From contig OZ316893.1 in NCBI GenBank assembly GCA_973895155.1, positions 5,146,001 through 5,210,000 of the forward strand: DNA of 64,000 nucleotides. Reading direction: 5' to 3'. Positions 12,244 through 22,639 of this stretch are shown one piece after another; the stretch's first letter is position 1; each line of letters starts with the position of its first letter. The notes under the pieces were generated by a model, which had not been told where the DNA came from, made no database searches, and saw nothing but the letters and a program-made list of their open reading frames with translations. The position numbers and the translations under genes were made by a program. Source of the DNA: Marsupella aquatica (lineage: Eukaryota; Marchantiophyta).

Positions 12244-14086
12244 CAATAGACAGGATTCATATATACCATTTGTCACACACCATGACTGTAGGCACATTCC
12301 AGAAAGTTATGATTTAAAAACACCTACTTAGGAATACCTCAAATTAAAGTATATAGTCACATTATGAGACAAAAAATGATGATGTGGCACATTCCATTTG
12401 GCCCAAATACTCTTATAGTCAACCAATGCCCTTAAGGTGTCCCATGGAATCCTTATTATAAATCTTATGGATTACACTATTTTTAATAGGTTTACGGGGA
12501 TGCTCTGTTATACTCTACCTTTAATTATGAGTACCACGCACTTATACTCAAACGTGATCTATAGTCAACTTTCATTACAAGGCGAGGAACCTCCAGCAAA
12601 CTGCTCTCATCCTGTCCACCTCTCCATCACATTATTCAATTAATCCAAATACCTCTCCAGTACTGCGCTGGTACTTTGAAATTTCCTGTTCTACCAAGTT
12701 GTTTTAAACATGAGTTATACAGTAACCTAGAGTAGTACTTTGCATTTGCAAGCTGGCAAGCGCATAGACCATATTTATATGGCCTTTCCTTTCCTTTCCA
12801 TTCATGGAGATCAGACCTAGTTCATATTAGAGAATTAAGGTATGTACAATCCCGAAAGAACCTCTTGTTTCCCAACCTCTTATTCACATTTTGCAGACAT
12901 TGTACAGGTTGTGTCAGGTTTGTCTCCTAATAAGGATCCTTTGTACTAGCAGGGGAACAACGTGTCATCTCCCAAAGTATATAGGACTTTTTCATTTCAG
13001 TTTCCGTTGTCCAACTCAAATGAATCCTGGGATGAATCTGAATCCCTATTGTAAGGAGCTGCATGGAGAGACTGACTGTACATAATGGACAATTGCTCGC
13101 TACTTTACCTGTCTATATCCAGTCGATATCAGAGCATATTGTCCTCAGGTGTCTCACTAGTAGGCGTCTAAAAGTTTTATACTTGTTAACTTGTGGTTGC
13201 ATAATCCTTACGGACAAAACCAGTGTTCCCCAAGTTTTTGTTCCTACCAGACATCCAACATGGCTGTGAGGACGCTTCATGATAAGCTGGGGAGAAAAAC
13301 ACTATATATTTCACAAATGCCCAAGAATAGTTACAGGCAGATGTTACGACCAGAACCTGTTTAATTGCCATATTGCTTGAGAAAGAGACACCCTATGCCC
13401 TGTTTGTTTACAAACCTATCATGTGCAACAACCTGGAGCTCTAGACATATTGAGTAATGTACATGAGAGTGACCCCTGCCATTATTAATATAAGTAGTTG
13501 TGAGCTATTTTTTCTCACATTAAGTGCCAAACGTGAAGGAAATTGGCTAGGAGACTGAGTGTCCAGATCTGTTGACAGGTACAAGTTTGGCTAATCCAGG
13601 ATTCCTGGTAAAATAGAAAAGATTGCACTGTGTCACCTTAGGGATGTCACCAAGTGTGATGACCAAGGCATCCTTTGCATTTGCATTTGAATGCTATTTC
13701 AATATATACATTATTCAACAGGAAAAAATATTTGTGGTAAGTGACAGTCATCCTTATTCTATCTTTTGTTGGTACTTTTAAGAATGTTTGCATGCAAAAC
13801 AGCCCTGGGCAGAGATGAGGGCTACTGTAGTGGCTTCTCATGCAGGCAATTGTCTGGGAGTAAGTCACACACTTGATCAGTGCTGATCTGTTGTAATAGG
13901 GGGTGGCAAAGACGCAACCCGAAAAGTTTCACACCAGAGACTCCACAGTGTAGTAATAATTATAATCATTCTAAAGGGTGACTGATTAGCTTTGACACTA
14001 TGGGTCAAGGGTGTGCAACAATAGGAGAATCTTACAGGCAACTCTTGCAGGACAGGGCTAGGGTGAACACAGCCAAGCTTTTGGCC
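12244..14086. other. Intergenic, no recognisable gene
   Basis: Only short open frames and nothing resembling a known protein or RNA. It ends at the CACAT target site of Copia-1. Confidence 0.4.
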
Positions 14087-14091
14087 CACAT
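14087..14091. repeat. Target-site duplication of Copia-1, left copy
   Basis: CACAT directly before the 5' LTR. The same five bases follow the 3' LTR at 20041-20045. Confidence 0.75.
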
Positions 14092-14438
14092 TGTTGGGTA
14101 TTTACTCTTACGTCTAGGTTAGGTATGACGTGGTTGGTACAACAACGTGGGTTGGTACAACTATGTGATTAGGTACAACTAAGTTGCACACTATATCATA
14201 AGAGGCATGTGTGCTTGGAGAGGTAGAACCAAGGCTCATTGTTATGGAGCCACTTGAGAGATAGGGAGAGCTTACACTGTGGAGACTCGGTATAGCCGAC
14301 GGGCTTAGAGTTCAGTAAAGCTCTCTTGTGTGTTCCCGTGGACGTAGCCTCAAGGAGGTGAACCACGTATCTCTTGTGTCGACTATTGTGCGTTGGATGG
14401 TTCATGGGCTTGCCGTTGCGATCGTCGTCTATACTCAA
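14092..14438 (+). repeat. Copia-1 5' LTR
   Basis: About 347 bp, starting TGTTGGG and ending near ...ATACTCA/A just before the primer-binding site. It contains three copies of an 18-bp GGTACAACTAYGTGATTA-type unit, against nine in the 3' LTR. The remainder is nearly identical to the 3' LTR; for example C at about 14297 corresponds to T in the 3' copy. Confidence 0.88.
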
Positions 14439-14442
14439 CAAT

Positions 14443-14454
14443 TGGTATCAGAGC
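14443..14454 (+). other. Primer-binding site (initiator tRNA-Met)
   Basis: TGGTATCAGAGC, complementary to the 3' end of plant initiator tRNA-Met. It starts a few bases after the 5' LTR, the canonical place and sequence for priming minus-strand synthesis in plant copia elements. Confidence 0.9.
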
Positions 14455-15382
14455 ATGCTTGGGAGGTGACGTGTGTTCGTGACGGGATTTCATGATGGTT
14501 TTTCCAGCATTGAGTGTCGGTGGATTTCCCGGAGTTCCATCGCATGGAACTTGGAGTTTATGGGCTCAACGGATAGATCGGGGCAAGAGCTTTCTAACGG
14601 TGTGAAGAAATCGCTGAACGGAGCTCGTGGTGCAGAGAGATCTAAGTTTTTGTCATTCTGGATTTTGTGAAGAAAGTTGGCAACATTCGTGTTCGACGGT
14701 TTTTTCGGAGGAGGGACCAGAGTTTGTTTTCTCGACGGTGTGAGCTCTACGGCGAAGGAGGCATCGCATGCTGTAGCTCTGCTTGTAGATCGGGATGAGC
14801 TGTTTGTTTTGGTAGCTGATTTGTTACCAAGTGAGTACCGTGTGCGATGGGACGAGCAAAAGAAACATTCTGATTTTCTGACCGGCTATGGAGTCCTCTT
14901 TTGCCTGATCGGGGTTTCTTGTCGTGACAATCAATTCAGAGGGAGAAGCGTCAAGTGTTTTGACTCAACGGAGAGATTGAGGCAAGACGATTGTTTTGAG
15001 TCCGGGATTGGCTCTTTGATGCAAAGAGGAAGGCTAAGCAAAATCAATTACGCTGTTGGACTTGGTGACGGCACCAAGTGCAATTGATCAACATTCGTTG
15101 TTAACAAGCCATTGAAGTTGGCAACGCGGCGCACCAATCACATTGCAATTCGGACGACGGGTTGTACTTGGTATTTCGGTTATTCCCTGAGGTGGTCAAA
15201 ACGGGGGAGTTTCCCAAGGTTTTACCCACCTCGACCAAAATTTGGATAACTTTTCCGTCAAATTTCGATTTTGATTTTGGTTTTTCAGTATTGGACTCCT
15301 AGCTTTATGGGCTACGCGGCGGTGTTGAGTTTCGAGTTTTTTGAGAAGTTGTGAAAAATGACATTTTTTGTGATTTTCTCAT
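14455..15382 (+). other. Copia-1 untranslated leader
   Basis: About 0.93 kb between the primer-binding site and gag. It contains incidental open frames (for example 14677-15087, 136 codons) with no recognisable domain. It probably holds packaging and translation-control sequences. Confidence 0.5.
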
Positions 15383-16128
15383 ATGAGTGATTTGGAGGAG
15401 TTTTTTGAAGACGTGGAACTTGAAGCACGAGGATCACCGCGGAGGTTTCAGGGGCAGAGAGAGGAGCAGGAGGAAGAGCACGTGACACCGATACCAACGC
15501 CGGTGCGGCGTGTGGTGGAGGAAGCAGTACTACTACCGGAGCTCACGGTAGTGCCAAAGAAGAAGATGGGGACTTTCAAGCTTGGGGGACCCAAGTATGA
15601 AGTGACAAAATATGATGGGCGCTCTGACTACTTGCTATGGGAGAAGCAAGTGAAGGGAGTGCTCTATGCGTCAGGGATGGGCCAACTGCTGAGCCCTCGT
15701 GAAGACGATGTTGATGAGAAACAATGGGACCGCATGCAGGAGCAGGGAGTGTGGTGTGTTACACTCTATCTCATGCCTCCCATCATACCATTTCATACAA
15801 TGACGTGGTAAGTTCTCTGCTTAGTGATGATCTTCAGCAGAAGATGCACATCACGTCACAGCCTTCATCATCTGGTGCTGCCCTCAATGTTAACCGTGGG
15901 AGGAGTATGCAGCGACCAACTGGGGACCGTAGAACCCAGTTTAGATCTAAATCCAGATCTAAGTCCAAGGGTAAATCCCCTCAGAGGAGGCAGGTGACAT
16001 GTTGGAAGTGCAACCAAGTTGGACACTTCAAGCGAGACTGTAAGGGAAAGGCAGCAAAAACTTCATCGGCAAATGTGGCTAGGGCTGATGGAGAAGCTGA
16101 TTTACTCAATGATGAGTATGTTTTATAA
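15383..16128 (+). pseudogene. gag: Copia-1 gag remnant with internal deletion
   Basis: An ATG at 15383 opens a frame of 142 codons with the gag N-terminal region (an acidic stretch, then YDGRSDYLLWEKQ, the usual start of the copia gag domain). At about 15755-15790 the recognisable coding continues in another frame (ISYNDVVSSLLSDDLQQK, then an Arg/Ser/Lys-rich tract and the CCHC knuckle CWKCNQVGHFKRDC). The central gag core is missing, so an internal deletion joined the two ends out of frame. A TAA at 16126 then separates gag from protease. Nucleocapsid-type RNA binding is inferred from the knuckle; this copy cannot make a normal capsid protein. Confidence 0.8.
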
Positions 16129-19100
16129 AGTCGAGGGTATGCCCTATGCACATCATCTAGGAGAGCAGATGATGTGTGGATTCTTGATTGTGCTTGCTCT
16201 TTTCATATTTGTTACATTCGTGAGTTTTTCAGTTCTTACTCTGTTTCAAACGGTTCAGTTCTGATGGGAAATGATCACTCCTGTCAAATTGAGGAAATTG
16301 GGTCTGTGAAGATTCAAATGTTTGATGGCGCTGTGCGCACAGTGTCCGGAGTCAGGTATGTACCTGGCATGCGTAAGAATCTGATTTCACTCGGTGTGTT
16401 AAATGGTCATCAATGGAGCGTTATTGATGGTGAACTTCAAGTCAGGTCGGGAGAGACAGTGATTTTGAAGGGGAGTAGACAAAAGAATTCGTATGTATTA
16501 CAGGGCAATACTGTATGTGGAGAGGCCAATGTAACCAAGTCTCACGAGGAGATGACTCAATTGTGGCATTCACGGCTAGGCCACATGAGTGAGAAGGGTT
16601 TGGCTATCTTACGGAAGAATGGACTCATTTCTGATTTGCAATCTTGTAAATTAGAGTTTTGTGAGCATTGCATTCTTGGAAAGCAGCATCGTCGTGCTTT
16701 TGGTGTTGGAACTCATCGTTCTAAAGCGGTTCTTGAGTACATACATAGTGACGTGTGGGGTCCATCTCCGACTCCCTCACACTCTGGAAAGTTGTACTAT
16801 GTATCATTTATTGATGATTACTCAAGATTTGTGTGGATTTATTTCATGACGCATAAGTCTGATGTCTTGTCCATTTTTAAGAAGTGGAAGGCCTAGGTAG
16901 AGAATCAGACTGGAAACACGATCAAGTGTTTGGATACAAGGGTGAAGAGTCTGAGGTCAGACAATGGCGGGGAGTACACTTCAATGGAATTTGAAGAGTA
17001 CTGTTCAGAATAGGGGATAACTCGTCATCTCACCACAGTTTATACTCCGCAGCAGAATGGTGTCGTTGAGAGGCTCAATCGGACACTGTTGGAGCGGTCA
17101 CGGAGTATGTTGAGCCAATCAGGTTTACCACAAGAATTTTGGGCAGAAGCTGTCAATACCGCAGCTTATTTGGTAAATCTTTCTCCTTCTAGTGCTATCA
17201 ATTTCAAAACGCCGTTTGAGATGCGCTATAAGCGGCAAGCAGACTATCATGGCTTGGTAGTTTTTGGAAGTGATGCATATGCTCTCACACCAAAGCAGAA
17301 TAGGACCAAGTTGGATCCTACCTCCAAGAAATGTGTTTTTCTTGGGTACCAGAGTGGTGTGAAAGCCTATAGGCTATGGGATCCTATTGCCTGTAAGCTC
17401 GTTGTCAGTAGGGATGTTTCCTTCAATGAATCCAGATTATTGAAGGGGGGGGAGAATACTCAGGTCTCCCGTACTGACAAAGGAAAATCTCCTATCCCGG
17501 ATCTCGTTGAGGGGGAGATTGGTTATGAGGTGCATGACCGGAGAGAAGGAGTTGCTCCAATTATGGAGCTGGTTCCTGTGCCAGAGGAACCAAAGGAGTT
17601 TGTTGATGCTGGTGAGCAACAAGTGGATGCTGTTGAGCTTCAAATTGTACCAGCACACGCAAATCAACCGGAGTCATCGGCTAGAAGAACATCTGGTCGC
17701 ACTGTACGCGCTCCACCAAGGTATGGACAGTGGGTTGATTCATCTCAACTGCAAGAGGATGATTTTGCAACTGATGATGAGGGTGATGCGTTAATTTTGG
17801 AAGAAGGGGAACCTTCTTCATTTCATGAGGCAAGTGCTTCAAAGGAGAAGCAAAAGTGGACTGCAGCAATGCAAACGGAGATGCAGTCACTAAAGGACAA
17901 CAAAACTTGGGAGCTTGTTAAGCTGCCTAAGGGTCAGCAAGTGGTGGACAGCAAGTGGATTTACAAGCTGAAGGATAATTCCATAGGAGGTGGATCGAAG
18001 GTCTACAAGGCTAGGTTGGTAGCAAAGGAATTCACACAAGAGAAAGGTGTGGATTACAATGAGGTCTTCTCACCAGTTGCTAAGTACTCTACAATACGAC
18101 TATTATGTGTACTTGTTGTAATGTTTGGTCTGCTGCTAGATCAGATGGATGTTGTCACAGCTTTCCTCTATGGCACATTGGAAGAGGTGATCTTCATGAG
18201 ACAACCGCTAGGTTTTGTGAAGAGAGGACAAGAGGAATTGGTTTGCAGATTGCTGAAATCCTTGTATGGGTTGAAGCAGTCACCAAGACAGTGGAACAAG
18301 CGGTTTGACGATTGGATTCGGTCACAAGGTTTTCACAGAAGTGTATTTGACCCTTGTGTGTATTTGAAACCGGTAAAGAATGTCGTCTTTGGGTTCATTG
18401 TTTTAGTACTTTATGTGGATGATATGCTAATTGCAGCCAATGATAGGTCTGAGATTGTTAAGCTCAAGGCACTGCTTAGTGCAGAGTTTAAGATGAAGGA
18501 CTTAGGGCCAGCTAAGAGGATTTTGGGTATGGAGATCACTAAGGACTTGGAGGCTGGCAAGCTATGGTTGACGCAGAGCAATTATGCGAGGAAGGTAATT
18601 GCAAGGTTCAACATGGGGAATAGCAAGCCAGTAAGTACCCCGTTGGCTCCACACTTCAAGTTATCATCAGCGTTCTGTCCTACGGATGACACAGAGAAAG
18701 GGTTGATGTCAAAGGTTCCGTATGACAAGGCAGTGGGGAGTCTCATGTATTTGATGACTTGCACTAGACCTGATCTTGCCATGGCTATGGGCAAGGTGAG
18801 CAGGTACATGTCGAATCCAGGGAAGGTACACTGGGAAGTAGTGAAGTGGATTATTAGGTACTTGAAGGGTACCATGGATCATGGTCTTTTATTTGATACG
18901 AATGCAAAGAATGCTAGATCATTGATTGGCTATGTAGATTCTGACTATGGACAAGATTTGGACCGAAGGAGATCAACAACAGGATACGTGTTCACACTTG
19001 GCGGTGGATGCATAAGTTGGAGGTCTACTTTGCAGAAGTGTATTGCTCAGTCTACTACAGAAGCGGAGTATGTTGCAGCTACGGAAGCAGCAAAGGAAGC

Positions 19101-19395
19101 GATTTGGTTGGATAGACTTATCACTGAAATGGGATTGCCACAGGGGAATGTGAAGCTCCATTGTGATAGTCAAAGTGCGCTCCACCTTGCTGTGAACCAG
19201 GTGATGGACAGCAGAGTGAAGCACATTGACGTCAGGTACCATTTTATCAGGCAGACTGTGTCTGATAATTTGTTTGAGCTAGTCAAGATTGATGGTAAAC
19301 TCAACCCGGCTGACGCATTTACCAAAGTGATTCCTTTGGAGAGTTTCTCTAGACACCGTGACGTATTGCAGGTTTTGCAATTGCATCACAAGTAG
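16129..19395 (+). pseudogene. pol: Copia-1 pol remnant (PR-INT-RT-RNase H)
   Basis: One reading frame interrupted by TAG at 16894 and another TAG at about 17011; the last 768 codons (17089-19395) are open. Order: protease (16177 on, with WILDCACSFH where the family has D-S-G, so catalytically doubtful); GAG-pre-integrase and zinc-binding motif (LWHSRLGH...CEHCILGK); integrase core with both Asp and the Glu still visible across the stops (HSDVWGP, LRSDNGGEY, NGVVERLNR); reverse transcriptase (DSKWIYKLK, KARLVAKEFTQ, LYGLKQSPRQW, catalytic YVDDM); and RNase H (DSDYGQD, AEYVAATEAAKE). The C-terminal half is unusually intact for a pseudogene, consistent with a young insertion. Confidence 0.9.
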
Positions 19396-19570
19396 AGTTT
19401 TCTTAACATTCATTGTAATTACTGATATATGCTCTTCCTCATTCCTATGTATTAGGCTACGGCTTAGTTCTGGTTTGCTCTAGTTAGAGAGGGAAACCGG
19501 TTTGGTTTTTGTCCAGAACTTCCTGCTGAGGGATCATATACATTGGCAGTATTACTCTCCCCTAGACCAG

Positions 19571-19585
19571 AGTCAAGGGGAAGAT
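19571..19585 (+). other. Copia-1 polypurine tract
   Basis: A purine-rich stretch (AGTCAAGGGGAAGA) immediately upstream of the 3' LTR; the plus-strand primer site. Confidence 0.8.
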
Positions 19586-20040
19586 TGTTGGGTATTTACT
19601 CTTACGTCTAGGTTAGGTATGACGTGGTTGGTACAACAACGTGGGTTGGTACAACTACGTGATTAGGTAAAACTATGTGGTTAGGTAAAACTACGTGATT
19701 AGGTACAACTACGTGATTAGGTACAACTATGTGGTTAGGTACAACTACGTGATTAGGTACAACTATGTGGTTAGGTACAACTAAGTTGCACACTATATCA
19801 TAAGAGGCATGTGTGCTTGGAGAGGTAGAACCAAGGCTCATTGTTATGGAGCCACTTGAGAGATAGGGAGAGCTTACACTGTGGAGACTCGGTATAGTCG
19901 ACGGGCTTAGAGTTCAGTAAAGCTCTCTTGTGTGTTCCCGTGGACGTAGCCTCAAGGAGGTGAACCACGTATCTCTTGTGTCGACTATTGTGCGTTGGAT
20001 GGTTCATGGGCTTGCCGTTGCGATCGTCGTCTATACTCAT
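19586..20040 (+). repeat. Copia-1 3' LTR
   Basis: About 455 bp, 108 bp longer than the 5' LTR. The whole difference is six extra 18-bp units in the U3-side array. It is followed directly by the CACAT duplication. Confidence 0.88.
19630..19791 (+). repeat. 18-bp tandem array inside Copia-1 3' LTR
   Basis: Nine units of GGTACAACTAYGTGRTTA type (the first and last diverged), against three in the 5' LTR. Units alternate between ACGTGATTA and ATGTGGTTA variants, suggesting that a two-unit block was copied repeatedly. Confidence 0.9.
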
Positions 20041-20045
20041 CACAT
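20041..20045. repeat. Target-site duplication of Copia-1, right copy
   Basis: CACAT, matching 14087-14091. Confidence 0.75.
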
Positions 20046-20394
20046 ATTCTGTCTAGATGTCCCCAAATTGGGGTCAAGTGCATCTTTGACACCCACAAAC
20101 AGAAGAAAATAATCGATCTAGTCATATAAATACCTGATCAATCCCAAGCTCCTATTCCACCCCCATTGGGTCCAAAGAGCTGGTCCAAAGTAACCTGGAA
20201 CAAACATCTGTAGTGGGTGTAGAGAGCATATTTGACACTCCTCAAGACTTCCCAAGAGGAGACTCCAAAGACCCGTAGCAATGGTTGTGACCGTCCCTAA
20301 TAAGAGAAATAAAGGGTGCGGAATTAACTTCAACCCTGCTTTTATTTGTTGGGTTATAATTAATAGCTAGTAAAACTTTTGTGGTCATAGGGCT

Positions 20395-20510
20395 TTCAAG
20401 CGTGACCTGCAACTTTCCGCCCTTGGGGGTCTCACTACATGGAGGCCTCTCTGTCACCTGAGACATTTTAGGCCTCATACCCCCTAAAATGTAAGGAATT
20501 AATCCATGGA
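20395..20510 (+). repeat. Dispersed repeat, copy 1
   Basis: The block GGGGTCTCAYTA...AGGCCTC...TCACCTG...TTTTAGGC...CCCCCTAAAATGTAAG is shared in direct orientation with about 33685-33770. This copy contains a perfect 10-bp hairpin (ACATTTTAGG / CCTAAAATGT, 20463-20492). It is probably an old low-copy transposon fragment. Confidence 0.6.
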
Positions 20511-20799
20511 CCCCCATGTTCATCTAAGGAATGTGTGTGAGATGAAATGAAATCAATTTTCAGTAAGGCAATAACCGATGGTTTTGAGTCTCCCCGTAGT
20601 CTTGGTTGAGATGATCTTTCTGGTTTATCAAATGAAAGGTTGGATGTGGAGGACTTGAGTTTTTTGACGATTTTTGCTTACACATTGAACAAATCGTGTT
20701 CCTACCATTCCAGATTGATCTCTTGTGAGTTATGTTGAACATTACCACCACAACTAAAATAGACTGGAGGACAACACTCGGTTGTTGGCAAAAGCAGTT

Positions 20800-21645
20800 T
20801 CTGGAGTCAGAGTGGGGCAACTTAACTTACCGGAGGAACGGAGGAGGGACATCGAGTTGATGGGTTACTTTGGACGTCAAATAATAGGTGGGTGCCAGCA
20901 GCACAAATTGACACCCCTTTAGACTAAGGAGGAGAAGGAGGGATAAATTTATTGAGTCAGAGTGGGGCAACTTAAAGTACCGGAGAGACGGAGGAGGGAC
21001 AGGGAGCTGATGGGTTTGGACCAGCGTTTTTTTTTGTGGCGAAAATTCGCTAGATTCCACCTCCCCAAAAATCCTTCGCCACTTTTGGCTAAAATTTGCT
21101 ACTATTTTGCTGGCTCATTAGCCAGTGTTTCACCTAATCCCAGGCTCCATTAGCCAGAATCTAATGGTCAGCCTTAAATCTAGGGAGATCTGACGGTCAA
21201 GGAAAATAATTGAATAGGGAATCTTCTGAGCATCTTCTCCCTCGCACACTTTACATTCGCCACTCTGGCTAAAAAGTGAAATCCTTAAAAGATACGCTGG
21301 TTTGGACGTCAATAGGCGGGTGCCAGGAGCTTATATGGTTTGACACGGCCGCCCCCCCCCCCCTCCCTCGCACACTTTACATTCGCCACTCTGGCTAAAA
21401 AGTGAAATCCTTAAAAGATACGCTGGTTTGGACGTCAATAGGCGGGTGCCAGGAGCTTATATGGTTTGACACGGCCGCCCCCCCCCCCCCCCCCCCTCTT
21501 AGAAGAAGTAGGAGAGGAACTCAAGGAGAAGAGGAGGAAAGGAGAAAGAGGAGGACAGGAGAAGGAGGAGGAAATTTCTGGAGAGTGAGGGAGGCAACTA
21601 AACTTACGTATACCGGAGGGACGGAGGGAGGGATGGCGAGTTGAG
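20800..21645. repeat. Cluster of diverged ~150-bp repeats with nested 126-bp duplication
   Basis: Segments at about 20806-20880, 20955-21025, 21290-21345 and 21595-21640 share blocks such as AGAGTGGGGCAACTTAA, ACCGGAGRGACGGAGG and TTTGGACGTCAATAGGYGGGTGCCA. Within the cluster a 126-bp unit is tandemly duplicated (21238-21363 and 21364-21489), each copy ending in a poly-C run. Confidence 0.65.
21238..21496. repeat. 126-bp tandem duplication ending in poly-C runs
   Basis: Both copies run from TCCCTCGCACACTTTACATT through GACACGGCCG into C homopolymers (about 12 C at 21352-21363 and about 19 C at 21478-21496). They are nearly identical, so the duplication is recent. The homopolymer probably promoted slippage, or marks an assembly-sensitive site. 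Confidence 0.85.
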
Positions 21646-22443
21646 CTACCTACCACCAGACTGTCCATGGATGGATGGCGATCACATGGAACCATCCATA
21701 GGGGACACGCATCTCACATGGAACCAGTTCCGTCCCGGCGGATCGGGGGTCGCAAGGCCCGGCGTGCGTGCGCGCGCCAAGGTCGGGCAGCAGGCCCCCG
21801 GTGAAAATCCGATTGTTGTCTCCTGACTGTAGCTCTCGACCAACACAAGAAAATTTTGGTGCTGTTTCTTCTCGCTAGTACAATGTTCGTGGTGCCCCAT
21901 GATCTGATGATTCTTGTCGAAGACAGTGCTTCTTCGATCAGATTTCGCAATCTGGATCGACCCGGTTGTTGTACAGTGCCTGCCTGCCCACCAAGCAGCA
22001 GGAGTGTGCATGCCCTCTTCCGTCATCACTGTCTCGTATGTATGCCGATAGGAACAATGATCAGCAGAACTGGATCAAATATGAATTGAATTGAAGGCGT
22101 TGTTCCAGTTTTTCCAGTTACGTTCTTCCGAACGTCGCCCTCGGAAACCGAAGTCTACCGAGTGCGTTTAGCAATTATATGAGCATACAAGTGATCGATA
22201 TATCAGACTGTATCTGTAACTCTACGTTCAACTTAGTGGTGCGAATTGGCTTGGAGGTGCATGTGGATGATCTGAAGTACTGAAGTGAGAAGTGAAGTCT
22301 GTCTGCGACAGACAGCGCTCTTGTTTGCTCAAATTGAGGTATGATTGTGCGGAGCCGGGCAGCGCAGAAAGGGGCAGGGCTGGTGGGCGGGCTGACCCCA
22401 CGCAGAAGAAATGAAATGCTTGTGCTAAACACATTGTACATTG

Positions 22444-22478
22444 CACCTCACCTCACCTCACCTCACCTCACCTGATCA
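22444..22478. repeat. CCTCA pentanucleotide microsatellite
   Basis: About six ACCTC/CCTCA repeats, followed by looser CACCTCACC-like sequence to about 22530. Confidence 0.85.
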
Positions 22479-22639
22479 CCTCACCGCATCGCATCGCACC
22501 GCAGTGCACCTCACCACGCCGCACCTCTCACTCAATTACGCTGGACTACTACGAAGCGCTGGACTGGTAGTCTCTCCACCGCATTGCAATGCAGCGGCAG
22601 ACTGCCTGCCTTGATTTGATGAAAACCTGGGCTGGGCTG

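Larger units (their letters stand above)
14092..20040 (+). mobile_element. Copia-1: young, defective Ty1/copia LTR retrotransposon
   Basis: A complete 5.9 kb element with two LTRs starting TGTTGGGTATTTAC. The primer-binding site matches the 3' end of initiator tRNA-Met, followed by a gag with zinc knuckle, protease, integrase, reverse transcriptase and RNase H in copia order, a purine tract, and a 5-bp CACAT target duplication. Outside an expanded tandem repeat the LTRs differ at only a few sites, so insertion was recent. The coding region is broken: gag has an internal deletion with frame change, there are in-frame stops at 16126, 16894 and about 17011, and the protease active site is altered. 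It was therefore probably mobilised by proteins from a related intact copy. Confidence 0.92.

Noticed and set aside
14677-15087. 136-codon open frame in the Copia-1 leader
   Set aside because: No recognisable domain, and located in the leader between primer site and gag; probably incidental.
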